64,000 bases of DNA, from contig NC_040011.1 in the NCBI RefSeq assembly GCF_000972845.2, positions 26,950,379-27,014,378 on the forward strand. Reading direction: 5' to 3'. The notes under the pieces are model-generated. The model was not told the origin of the DNA. It saw only the letters and a program-made list of their open reading frames with translations, and searched no databases. Position numbers and translations under genes: made by a program. Position 1 is the stretch's first letter, and the number at the start of each line of letters is the position of its first letter. This document shows, piece by piece, positions 1-10,838 of the stretch. Source of the stretch: Larimichthys crocea. Its lineage: Eukaryota; Chordata; Actinopteri; Sciaenidae.

Positions 1-1031
1 TCTGTTTTCCTTGAAAGACTGCTTTTGACGTCATTGTGTGGTGCACTGGGTAAAGGCTGGTAAATCAGGTAATAAAGATTTAATGAAGAAGGAATTACAG
101 CTTTGAAATTTGTGGGACAGACACCATATCTGTTGGCAGAGCCGCCAAAAACAAACTTTGAAACACTGTAAAGATAAAACAAACCAACCTGGAATTAGGA
201 GCCCCATGAATAATTTGATGAATTACAACATGAGTGTGTGTAGAGCTTGAAATTAAGAGTGAAGTTGCGAGGAAAGTGCTGAAATGTGCCTACTCAACTG
301 GTGCAGAATAAATCAGAGGTGGTCTTACACAGATTGGAGACAATGTTGGACTTTTTGAACTGCTACAGTGTCTGTCTGACTAGCAGAAAAAGGTAATCAG
401 GTTCACACTGTACCCAGGAACACTGAATGGTTTATATGGAGCAAATCAAATCCCCGAAGGAGTGAAAACATTCCTTGCTGTTGGAGTTGCAAGAACAATG
501 AGATCTCCAGTCCTGGAGACATGCTTTGTACATTAGCTCTGTTTACTTGAAAACCTGCAAACCAAGCCATGCATGGAGGTCAAAGGAGGACAAGTTAAAA
601 GCCCCGGTCAATATGTTATTTTGATTTGCATGTTTTACTGCTGTGACTACAAATGCTGATATAAACTGATATTTAACAGCAACATGAAACAGCAACTTGG
701 ATTTCGTTGTTGTCTGGTGCAAGGTAAGGTATTAAAATCCTGTCAATCCATGTTTGAGCAAAAGCAGGTTCCAGTGTTGTTGTTTTGATTTTTAGGATTA
801 AAAATTGCATCTTTATACTTGTCAGTATGCCTGCACATGCGCCTACACACAGAAGGATTCTGTTGCTGCATACATAAATACAACAATCACTCTTCTCTGA
901 TCTTGTGCTGCTAAATTAATCATGCATTTTGCAAATGTAGATCAGAAGAGTCAGAACGCTTCTCTTTCCCCACTGTTGACTTACTTAAACACTACTTCCA
1001 CCTGTGAGTCAGTGAAACACCTGCGGCCTGA

Positions 1032-1055
1032 AGTTTCTGTTTCCGAAAATGAAAT
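1032..1055. promoter_or_regulatory. ISRE/IRF-like motif pair (candidate)
   Basis: AGTTTCTGTTTCC at 1032-1044 matches the interferon-stimulated response element core AGTTTCNNTTTCC. It is followed directly by GAAAATGAAAT (1045-1055), a GAAANNGAAA match in the opposite orientation. The motifs are visible; function is inference, since such short matches also occur by chance and no promoter was identified nearby. Confidence 0.25.
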
Positions 1056-3491
1056 GTTTTCGCCCGTTCAAAAAAATACTCAGTGAAATGATGATTATGA
1101 TGACTGTAGGCAAATATGGCCAATCCTGGAGATAATGAGTTCACATTAATTTGTGTACTTCATATTTATCTTAAAGGTTTTTCTATATCGAATAAAAGAA
1201 ACTAATTAGTGATAGTTTGAGCCTGTGCTATTGATTTTTCGCTTATGATGGTCTGTTGCTTATGAAGGCAATGATTTAGCTTTTGGCCGGCAGCAAAATC
1301 AACTTTGCAAAGGTCTTTCTTTAGCTGTTTCCCTCAACCCCTCTGTATTCAGGGACGTTTTCTGATGAAAACACTCCATGGTAAAAAGATTATATAAGCA
1401 CTGAAAATTATCGCATATCTTAATATAACAAGGGCTTGCAACACAGTGACCTCAAAATCAGGCACACATTTTCCACACTGACTTCTGTGCTAATTAATTC
1501 CTAATTAACTAACTTAACTCTGCGAAAGAACAAAACAGACATACAGTGTAAGATTCAGGCAAACAGTCAAAGCAAAGAATAGCTACTGAGTAACATGACT
1601 GTACAAGGCCAAAGAAAAACAAAATAATGTGCTCATTAACAGAGAAAGAAATGAATAAATACTTCTAGAGGGAAAGAGGGGGAAATTATAACTGAATATG
1701 TTGACATCATCTATCATGTTGAATAGGAACTTGGCAGTCTTTATTATTGTAATAATTTATAAGACTAATATAAGCAGCAGTGGCAACAACAACAATACAA
1801 GTAATAAGGATAATTAATTTTTTCTTTGTTTGGTTGAGAGGTACCGCAGAGTACTTCACAGTAAGAGATGGTGGCTTGAGCCACTACAGCTGCCGCTAAG
1901 CTCTGTAGGTTGCCACGGTACGGCTCTCCGGTGTACTGAGATTTGAGAGTGAAAAGCCAAAAAACAAACAAAACAATAAAAAGATTAGCACTTTCTGTCT
2001 CAATCCCCCAAACCCCCTGTTTGTCTCTGGAATACTGATCTTGAAAATCTCTTCAGTAAGTTAATTAAGGTAGTTTGAATGTTGTTGGTAAATATCTGAA
2101 TAATAAAAAACCCTTAGTTTGCTGCTGTTCTAAAACAAGCTGGTAATTGAATATTGTGTGATGAGGATGCAAACAAGCTCCTAACACATTGTCTATTGCT
2201 ACGAAAATGCCAATGAATACATTTGTCAAATAAATATCTAATTTGCCAAGCAAACCTGTTTTATGCTGTGGAGACACGATTGGTAAGGTAAGCACAAAAA
2301 CAACATGATCAGTAATCATGTCACATTACTTCCTCCTGATGGATCTGATGGACAAGAGTCTTCAGGACTGATAATTATTCAGGCATTGCAACTATGTCCA
2401 TTGAGAGCAGGTCCAGCATAAGGCTTTCTCATCGTCCATCATTTTGACAGACAGGGTTGTAAAAATTCCTTCATAATCTCTTTTTACCTGTCATTTTTAT
2501 TTTTAATAAGACAGATAAGGAAGATTTTAATAAGACAGATGGCATATATTTAATAACAATACATTTTTATAACCTCCTTGGTGTCACTTGCACTCCTCTG
2601 TAACATTAGCTGCTGCTTGCTGATAGAGATCAGTATTATTCACTTGTTCTTCATTTGTTTTCTTAAGAAACTTTGGACTCAGTGCTATTTTACAGTAGCT
2701 GGGCTATGTAGCTTTATAGCCTGCTACTGTAATTAATGGCCAAAACCAGCTGACAATGGGGTCATGCAAGTGAGATTAAAGACAAGGCATCAAGACCGTA
2801 ACTATTTAATATGCACATTTGCCAACAACTAGACATGATAGTATCCTCCAGATAGTCAGCATATGGTTATTGACAGTGCTGCATTTGAATTAGTTAATAC
2901 ATGGACCTCAGTGTTAATCTGTTACAATGACAGAATATTTAGTTAACGTGATACCTGGGCAGGTCCACCCGTTACACACAACTGAAGACAAGAAGTTCCT
3001 GTTCTCTGCATGCCTTAAGCAATGTGGTATTTTTTATTATAGAGTCTGATAGATTAATAACATGAGACGTGCTGAATTGGTACAATAATTCTACACACAT
3101 TCTCTGAAACATAAAAATGCTGATCTACATGGCCATGAATGTAAACATGTCAACACAATCACTCACACATCCAATAAATAGGAATACTGATCCAGATGGA
3201 AAATGTCTACGCTTAGACAAAACACAAACAAACCTGAACAAAACTATCACTGTTTTATTGGCTCTTACAGACGCATATTAAATATTAAGAGGAGTGGGAG
3301 TGTCTCATGACCATTTCAGCAGTGTCTTTAGTGCTTTGTATTTCTCAGTTATTTATTTATACCACCTCTACACCTCTTACACTTCCTCTTCTATCTACTG
3401 GGCTAACAACACACTGCATTTATGTTACATTATCAGCCCCTATCAACCCCCAGTGTGGCTAATCGTGGCTGTGAACACAGCATTTGCATTT

Positions 3492-3519
3492 GACAGAACA
3501 ATTTCGACAGAACAATTTC
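3492..3519. repeat. 14-bp direct tandem duplication
   Basis: The unit GACAGAACAATTTC occurs twice head-to-tail without mismatch, followed by a partial third start (GAC). It looks like a small replication-slippage duplication in noncoding sequence. Confidence 0.85.
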
Positions 3520-4930
3520 GACGGACAAGATTCAGCCATGTCTCTACAGGACAGAGTGGATTGTCTGATGCAGGCACATAGTGAATGAGTGTTCCCTGCA
3601 ACAGATGAGCCATTTTAACCAGACTCACAATAGCATGTCTGTGTTCATACTACAGTATATAAGTAAGAATTTCTCTACTCTCATATAAGCAATTTTATAT
3701 CTGCAGATGGTTTCTTAAGCAGAATATTCTGTGGAAGAGTGCATGATTCACCAAGACTCTTGTGAATGCGGGATAATTATAACAGTGAGTCACTTTGATA
3801 CAGAAGACGAGCTTCTTCTTATTAACAACATTTCATTTCTGTTCTCATTCATTTTTTTTTTTTTCCAATGACCGCGTCATAATCAGACTGCAATGGGGAA
3901 AAACTTTTTTTTTTCTGGAACTTGAAAGTGAATGGTGTCTTTTAAATAGCAGTACAGAAACTCGGTCAGTGTTAGATAATTAGCCTCGTCTGACTCCATC
4001 ACAGTATTAGCAGTAGTAGCTATTTTCAGACCAGCCACAAGCAAACACACAGTGTGCCGTCTGTGTGTGATTTAACATCCCATGATTTTCTTTTTATGTT
4101 TACAATTATTTATTTTATGTATTTATTTATGTATGTGTTTGGATTAGTCTTATTTTGTACATGTACATGTTGTAATATGAAGCTACAACCATGCAAAGCC
4201 GGCTTTTTGCAGCTGTAAAGAATTTGTGACGGTAGTGTATTACCTGTGGGCATCAGCTGCTGTAAATCTTCAAATGTCGACAGTATTTCCAGTCATTGGA
4301 AACAGCCCCAGTGGCTGGTCTGCTCTTGTTACTCATCGAATGTGTTTCCCACAAATCTCAGTAAGATGTCTGTTGGAAGAGACGCTTTAGGCAAGGCATC
4401 AGTAAAACGCCTCCACCACGAGAGAGGTCCCTGAATGCATCACACGCAACACTCTCTACCCCTACAGTGTAGAAATTTAAAAAGGGAACCAGAAAGAATG
4501 AGAAACCCAGGAAAGGCTGGCGAACATGAACATGCTGTTTGCATTTTACAGCCATAATGCCACATGATTTATTAATAGTGAAGTTAAAGTCTTTTAGCTA
4601 CCTGCCATTTGAGACCACCAGCGGAGGGAGCAGCCTTGCAATATGGGCTACGTAAACTTTGTGCAACATGCTCAGGTCAGGTAGGGCAGCAGCTCTATGT
4701 GACATTGATTGAGTTTCTGGGGTCTTATGTTGACTTTTCATTACACTGGGATACATTTGGTGTACTGTACTGTGATCAGAGCATGTGATTCCATACCATG
4801 TATGGAGGCACACATGTTTGTAGTTTGTGGTTCTCCCAACACGTATTGAATAAATATCGACAATGTCAATAAAAAAGTCAATAAGTCAAAGGTCAAGGCA
4901 AAAGGTGTGTATGTTTTTGTTACAATGCCC

Positions 4931-4957
4931 TAAATCTACAATCTTATTGTAGATTTA
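4931..4957. repeat. Perfect 12-bp inverted repeat, 3-nt loop
   Basis: TAAATCTACAAT (4931-4942) and its exact reverse complement ATTGTAGATTTA (4946-4957) flank the loop CTT. It could extrude as a short hairpin. No coding role is seen. Confidence 0.9.
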
Positions 4958-6908
4958 TCATTACCAAATGAATTGCAGTACAAAAAAGCCAAACTAGGTC
5001 ATTTAGGTCATTTGTCTCCAGTACAAGAACACAAAACAAATCTAAAGGATTTTTTGGGAAAAAAAATTATAAGCATGTACCTCAAAAATCCAGTATCGGT
5101 TCAGCTATAGTTTGAATATGGGAAGCATTTAGGAATATCAAAACCCTTTCTGGACCTGGGTGAATTGTACTTGCCTACATCATTTCTGTGCAGTTACACA
5201 GCAACAAAAATCATCCATCACTATAACCCCGCTAGTAACATTTTTGGATTGTGAACAAGAATATAGAAATAATTATAATGATAGAAGAATAACAACATTT
5301 AAGGTCAGCTTCTTTTCCAGGGTGAAAGAGGAGCACTCATTTTTTACTGTCTGACAGGTTGTTGTGTACTTACTCTGGTCAGGGATCATTTGGCTTCACC
5401 TGGCCAAACATTGTATCCATCTTCAATTCATATGTCAAAACAGACAAACAGTCTGGTAAACCACCAGACCTTGCTTAGTGGGTTTGGAGGGTGGGTGGAG
5501 AATCAAACTCTGGTTTGGACGCAAACACACAAACAAAGTGAAGAAATTAACCAAGTCAGCATTTTCTTTAGCTTCTTCACAATAAAAGCTCTCCAGTGTG
5601 TTGCAAGTGGAAAGCTTTAAATGTGAAGCATCAACAGGAAGAGTTTCATTTACATTACATTTACTGTAGTGTGACACAGCAAAGGAAATCACAAATCAGT
5701 TTGGCTGGATTGAGTGGAGCAGACTTCTTCACACCTTTTCTGGCTCTTTGCCCAAAGTGATGGACTGAGGAATTCAGTGATTCACTGCTGCTTTGAACTG
5801 AGAGTTGTCCATTGGCTTGTAAAGATGCCCTCTGGCCATTTCTCTTTTGTGGTGTTTTTTTTTTTTTTTCAGTTTTTCTTATGATCTTAACATTTCCCCA
5901 ATCTTAAAAGTCCGGTGTGTAATATGCAGAAATGGAATATACCATTTAATAACAACATTTTCATTTGGGTATAATCACCAGAAAGCAACAATTGTTGTGT
6001 TTTTGTTACCTATGAATGAGCCCTTTATGGCAGCACCATCATTGTAGTCCAGTTATGGTTCTAGACCTTTATTGGTTCTAGACTGGACCTTTTTAATCAA
6101 ATTATTTAGTTGTCTAAACAAAGCTTTTCTGTTAAATGATCCAATATTTTGATTATTTCTGCTAAAATTGGTTAGCATTAGAATTTTACATGGATTTCAT
6201 ATTGTGTATTAAGAGTTTCTGTGTATTTTCTCACTATGGTGACACAATGCAACCACTATGCAACTCAGCACAGACAAGCCTTGCTCTACTTCTTTCTTCT
6301 TCAATGAAGTCTTCCCAAAGTCAGTGCCCAAAGCGGAACTTCATCTTAACAAACCAGCGAAGAGTGACAACAAACAGAGTAAAAATGCTGCATCTCAATT
6401 TACTTTGATTCAAGACTTTCACAGCGTGGCATCCCTTGATATTTTGAAGAAAAATACACATATACACACCTTTTTGAATATATACCCTTTCAACTAAATG
6501 CAGTGCTGCTCTGTCAATGTGGCCCATCACACACCCTCGCACTTTTTCCTCTCGCAGAATCTCTGCATTTGAAAAGGAGACAGAGAGAAGGAAGAAAGGA
6601 GATAGGAATGGGGCTGTGCTCAAAGCTTCTCTGGGCCCTGAGGCAACACACTAGCTAGCTCCTCTCTCCAAAAACAGCAGAAACATTGCTGCTATCTCCT
6701 ATGCATTAATTAATCATCGAAGTGAGCACTAAGCCTCACTCTGTAATCGCTCTGACTGATTTGGGAGTTGGATTTCTGTTTGACCGTGTTATTTACTTTG
6801 GACGTTAACTGTCAAGAAATGTGGATGATTGAACAGTAATTAGCATGCAACAGAGTTTTCCAACTGTGAGAACGTTGAGTTACACTGAATACAAAAGGTC
6901 CAAGGTCT

Positions 6909-6942
6909 GTTTAGGATGTAAATTCAGATTTACATCCTAAAC
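6909..6942. repeat. Perfect 15-bp inverted repeat, 4-nt loop
   Basis: GTTTAGGATGTAAAT (6909-6923) pairs exactly with ATTTACATCCTAAAC (6928-6942) around the loop TCAG. The arms are too short for a typical pre-miRNA. It may be a palindromic mutation product or a transposon relic. Confidence 0.92.
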
Positions 6943-9900
6943 ATTGTGATTAGGATTCTTATCCACAACAGTGTTGGGCTAGTAACAGCTCAGTGTCATT
7001 CTCAAGGACACGCTGATGCTGATTGGTACTGTTGCAGCATAAATCTGTGTATTCACATTCATAATAAAGACTGGTCTCCCTGAAGTTTGGCTTCATATTT
7101 TATCTCTTTTGAATCCTTTGCTTGAAGCTAATCAAAAAAAATTAAACAGTCTACGATCTTTACCCATGACATTACCTGTTTATTTTGACAACATTTATCA
7201 GTTTAGACCATTTCATCATGTGTTCCTCAGTGAAAGAGGCTGTTTCTTTTATTTTTTTTTATTGTTGAATATGTCCAATGTCAAGGTCCTATTTCTCACA
7301 GCATCTATTAGCCCATTTTTACTGATTGTTGCTGTCTGCTGGTTGTTATTTAGCAGCTTGAGATGGGACACACACACACATCTATAAATAGACCCAACAA
7401 ATGCACTTTATGGTCCCATAAACTGAGCAACCAGATTGTGTTTGATGTGTTTTTATAAGCAGAAATGATTATGATAATGTGTAACCTGATTTGTTTTATC
7501 AAAAGGTTTTAGGGAGCGTGATTTGATATGGCATACACGTATGGTATGATAACCTGCAGTATAACATCATAGGGAAAATAAAACATCATTATCTTCAGCC
7601 TTAATATGAAAAATATGTTCTCGGGGAGGCACAGAAGATTAAAAGTCTAAGTCTTAATTCAGAAACAGTCCTCTGAGGAAATGAAGACTGGCTAAAACGA
7701 AAATGAAAGCTTGCATCAAGTTAATTTGTGTAATGTGAAAGGTGTTCATAATGATGCACTCACAGATAATGTCCGCCTGATTCTTTCTGCTCTATGGACC
7801 GTTTTAGCATCTTTCAGCTCATTATTTTTTGTTTCTGACCTGGAACAGCTGGTGGGAAAACTTTGAATGCAACCTACAACAGAAAATAATAGCGGAAATA
7901 GTTTAGACCAACAGAGAGATAAAAAAGTACAATATTCACTATTCACTAGATGGTCAAAAACACAACTTCAAATGATGGTTAAGGTTGTTAAATGTTCACC
8001 GGATTTATACAGAGACAAATGTTTGCTAACTAATTCACAACTTTATAAGGCGGTAAGGTCAGTGTTGTGTTTACAGATTCCTGCTCTGGCTCAAAATGGC
8101 CAAAATCAACATTTCTGGACACATACACACAACACACACACACTCAAAATCCCTAGCATCTCCTATTCTAATGCAGCAGCACTTGGCCTATAAATAGCAC
8201 TTAAATTGAGATCATGATATTTCCACTGGAGATATAATAGCATCAGTCAGCCTTTCATATTGGCCTGGCCTTTCTACTACAGCAGGGTGAGAGTCGTTCT
8301 TGGCAGCAGCCGCCATATGACGATGATACCATTACGGCACAGGCAGTGCTCTATTTGTCTCACCTTTTTGTGTGTGTAATGGAAGTAGCAGTGATGGGTG
8401 ATTGTAGTGTGAGCTGTTTTCTGTATGAGTGTGAGAATCAAAGGTTTCCTCTGTGGTTTAAAGCATTTTAAAACTTCAAAAATCCAGGGTCATCTTTTGA
8501 TGGATGACCTCACTTAGACCTCTGTGAGGCCAAGATTTGCTGTGATTTCAATCAGAAACCTCTGTCCATTCACACACTGTGTACTGTATGTGTGTGTTGC
8601 ATTTTATTGTGCATTCACACCTGTTATGGACTCTGTCTGTTCCACACGGGCTGCAGAAAAAAACAGTTCCTCTCTGATTCAATTACCACAGCAAGCTGAG
8701 CTGGAGGGGCAACAAGAGGCTAGGGGACAGCATGGTCTGCTTCACACAAGTTTCGTGACACAGGGTTGAACATAGAGGCCTATCAATTCTGAAATGCACT
8801 TACAAGCTTGATTTCACCTTTCTGTCTTTTTCCCCTTAACGTCTCAGAGCTTTTCACACATGCCATACTGCAACCGACACCCCTGAAGTGACACCTCATC
8901 CCTCATGTGTCAGAAGTCATCTGTCCCAAATTCAGTTAGCAGGAAATTGCCTAACAGTTATCACTAACATGAAATAGCCAGTGTTGGCACACTAACGGTC
9001 CAAAGTGAGATAATGGTTGAGCATTTTCTTGGGTTCCTTATTTAGCGGTGCATATGTTAATATCTTCGTCATTGTTATTTGCTTATTTGACTACATGCAG
9101 TCTTTGAAATCTTAACGTGTTTCTCTGACTTCGCTTATGCTTTCATTTGAATATCAGTCCAATTACATTTTTTCCAGTGCTCTCTCCCTCCTTAGTTGTA
9201 ATAATTGACACTTAGACTGTCAGTTCTCTGTGTGACTCTTGCTCTCGCACCCACTCATCATGTCTGATGTGACAGTGCTGGCAAATTGTGATGTGCAGGA
9301 ATAATGATATTTGAGTGCTGGGTTTCTGGTGTGTAATTGAAACACCGGGACGCTTTCATCCCCTCCACCCTACCCCTTTCATGCCAGCTGTGCCACTGAT
9401 ACAAGAGCAGTGGTTCCCTCAGACATCTCTCACGCTGCTGGCAGGTGGCAAGCAGATAGATTGTTCCTGTTATTTGTTCCTGATTTACTGCAAGAAACCT
9501 GCTGCAACACTAACCTATGACTTTGTGTTTCTCACCTTGTCTTACACGTGCCATGATATGTCTTCTTGTTTTACTGTAACCTTTGCACTGTGATTGAACA
9601 CTGTTGCTTGTAGATATACTATATAGATTCCTGTATTAAGAGGACATACAACACACAGTTAATCAGCTTTACCTGCATTAGTTTGCTTACCGTCAACCTT
9701 TTTGCACATATATTGTATGTAATAATGTATATATTACAGGCAGCAGCGATAACGATGGCAGATTTACTCAAAATGCTTTGCATGGTTTTGACACAACAAT
9801 GCTTCCGTGAATTCAGACGGAGCAAGAGAACAATAGAAGCAGCTTCTCATTTCTAGTTCATCGCAGCTGAAAAGGCAGCTGTTGCAGGCAGACTTTATCA

Positions 9901-10633
9901 GCTGAACATTACATTAGCTCATTATAAGTTGTTTGTAATTCCTGTCTTTGACCAGTTTTCAAACAAGAACCCTACAAAAGGTCTTTAATGGCTACATACA
10001 TGATAAACCCTAAAAGACTAAAGCTAAAATTACGTATACCATCCTCCTTAGTTGAAGATCCATATAAAAGACATAATAATGAAACATCATTGTTCTTGTT
10101 TAGCCGTTCAGTTTAGCAAGCAAAGCAGATTATAAATGTATTTATCTGGATACAGTTACTAAGCTATGATTGGATAATCGCTGTACAGGGGATGGATTTA
10201 ACATACAGTAATTATAACAGTGCCTTTAAGTAAATAAATGATTTATTCATTATCATTTACTATAATAATACCACCTCAGGTTTGTTCAAAAATCATTGAC
10301 AGTACTAAAATATGGCCGCCAGGTCCTTCCAAATGTTTATTCTGACATGAAGACATCTAGAATGGGACACATTTGATTTAAAATTACAACTTTTCACTGT
10401 TACTGCTGACCTGCCACATTTTTTTTGTTGGTCCAAATTACAGGGTCTGAAAGTCACAGGACAACCTATGCATTATTGCAGTTGATGGTTTAAATCTCAT
10501 ATATTTGATATCTTTTGGTGAAGGTTTAAGTTGTGGGTGTTAAACCTTATATATTATTGGCATTTTGGACAACGGGGAGGCAGTTATCAAATCGTGTGTA
10601 CAGTACCTGGTTGGTGTATTGGGGAATGTTACT

Positions 10634-10636
<3 letters not shown>

Positions 10637-10672
<36 letters not shown>
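10637..10672 (+). repeat. (TG)18 microsatellite abutting a 3' splice site
   Basis: An uninterrupted TG tract ends nine bases before the acceptor AG ends at 10681 and occupies the usual polypyrimidine-tract position of the first drp2 exon seen. The intervening bases are TATTGGCAG, so the acceptor has almost no ordinary pyrimidine run. Length polymorphism here could affect exon recognition (inference). Confidence 0.95.
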
Positions 10673-10675
<3 letters not shown>

Positions 10676-10681
10676 TGGCAG

Positions 10682-10838
10682 GGTGCGGCTAGAGGCCTTC
10701 TCAGACAACAGTGGGAAGCTGCAGCTCTCTCTGCAGGAGATCATAGAATGGCTGACAGCCAAGGACGAGGAGCTCTCAGAGCAGCTGCCCATAGGAGGCG
10801 ACGTGGGGGCAGTCCAGCACCAGAGGGAGTTCCACCAG
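10682..10838 (+). CDS. drp2: drp2 exon: start of first spectrin-like repeat seen
   Basis: The exon starts in phase 2 (its first G completes an Arg codon begun upstream) and ends on a full codon before GTAATG. It encodes window residues 1-52, including [18 protein letters not shown] and the dystrophin-family pattern [19 protein letters not shown]. Human DRP2 has RLEAFSDHSGKLQLPLQEI at the same place. This is the spectrin-like repeat equivalent to one of the last two of the dystrophin rod. Confidence 0.95.

Larger units (their letters stand above)
1..10681. other. 5' flank or long 5' intron of drp2, no exon recognised
   Basis: No coding exon is supported in this stretch. I looked for the DRP2 exon that should precede the first one seen (a tryptophan followed by EIKKKSHNLR in human) and did not find it. 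The stretch is AT-rich with short chance frames. It contains two perfect inverted repeats (4931-4957 and 6909-6942), a 14-bp tandem duplication (3492-3519), homopolymer T runs and an ISRE-like pair (1032-1055). Whether it is intron or promoter-proximal flank cannot be settled from sequence alone. Confidence 0.7.

Noticed and set aside
10533..10681. Upstream extension of the first drp2 frame with an ATG at 10533
   Set aside because: The extension translates the (TG)18 tract as Cys-Val repeats and lies in intron; homology begins at the acceptor.
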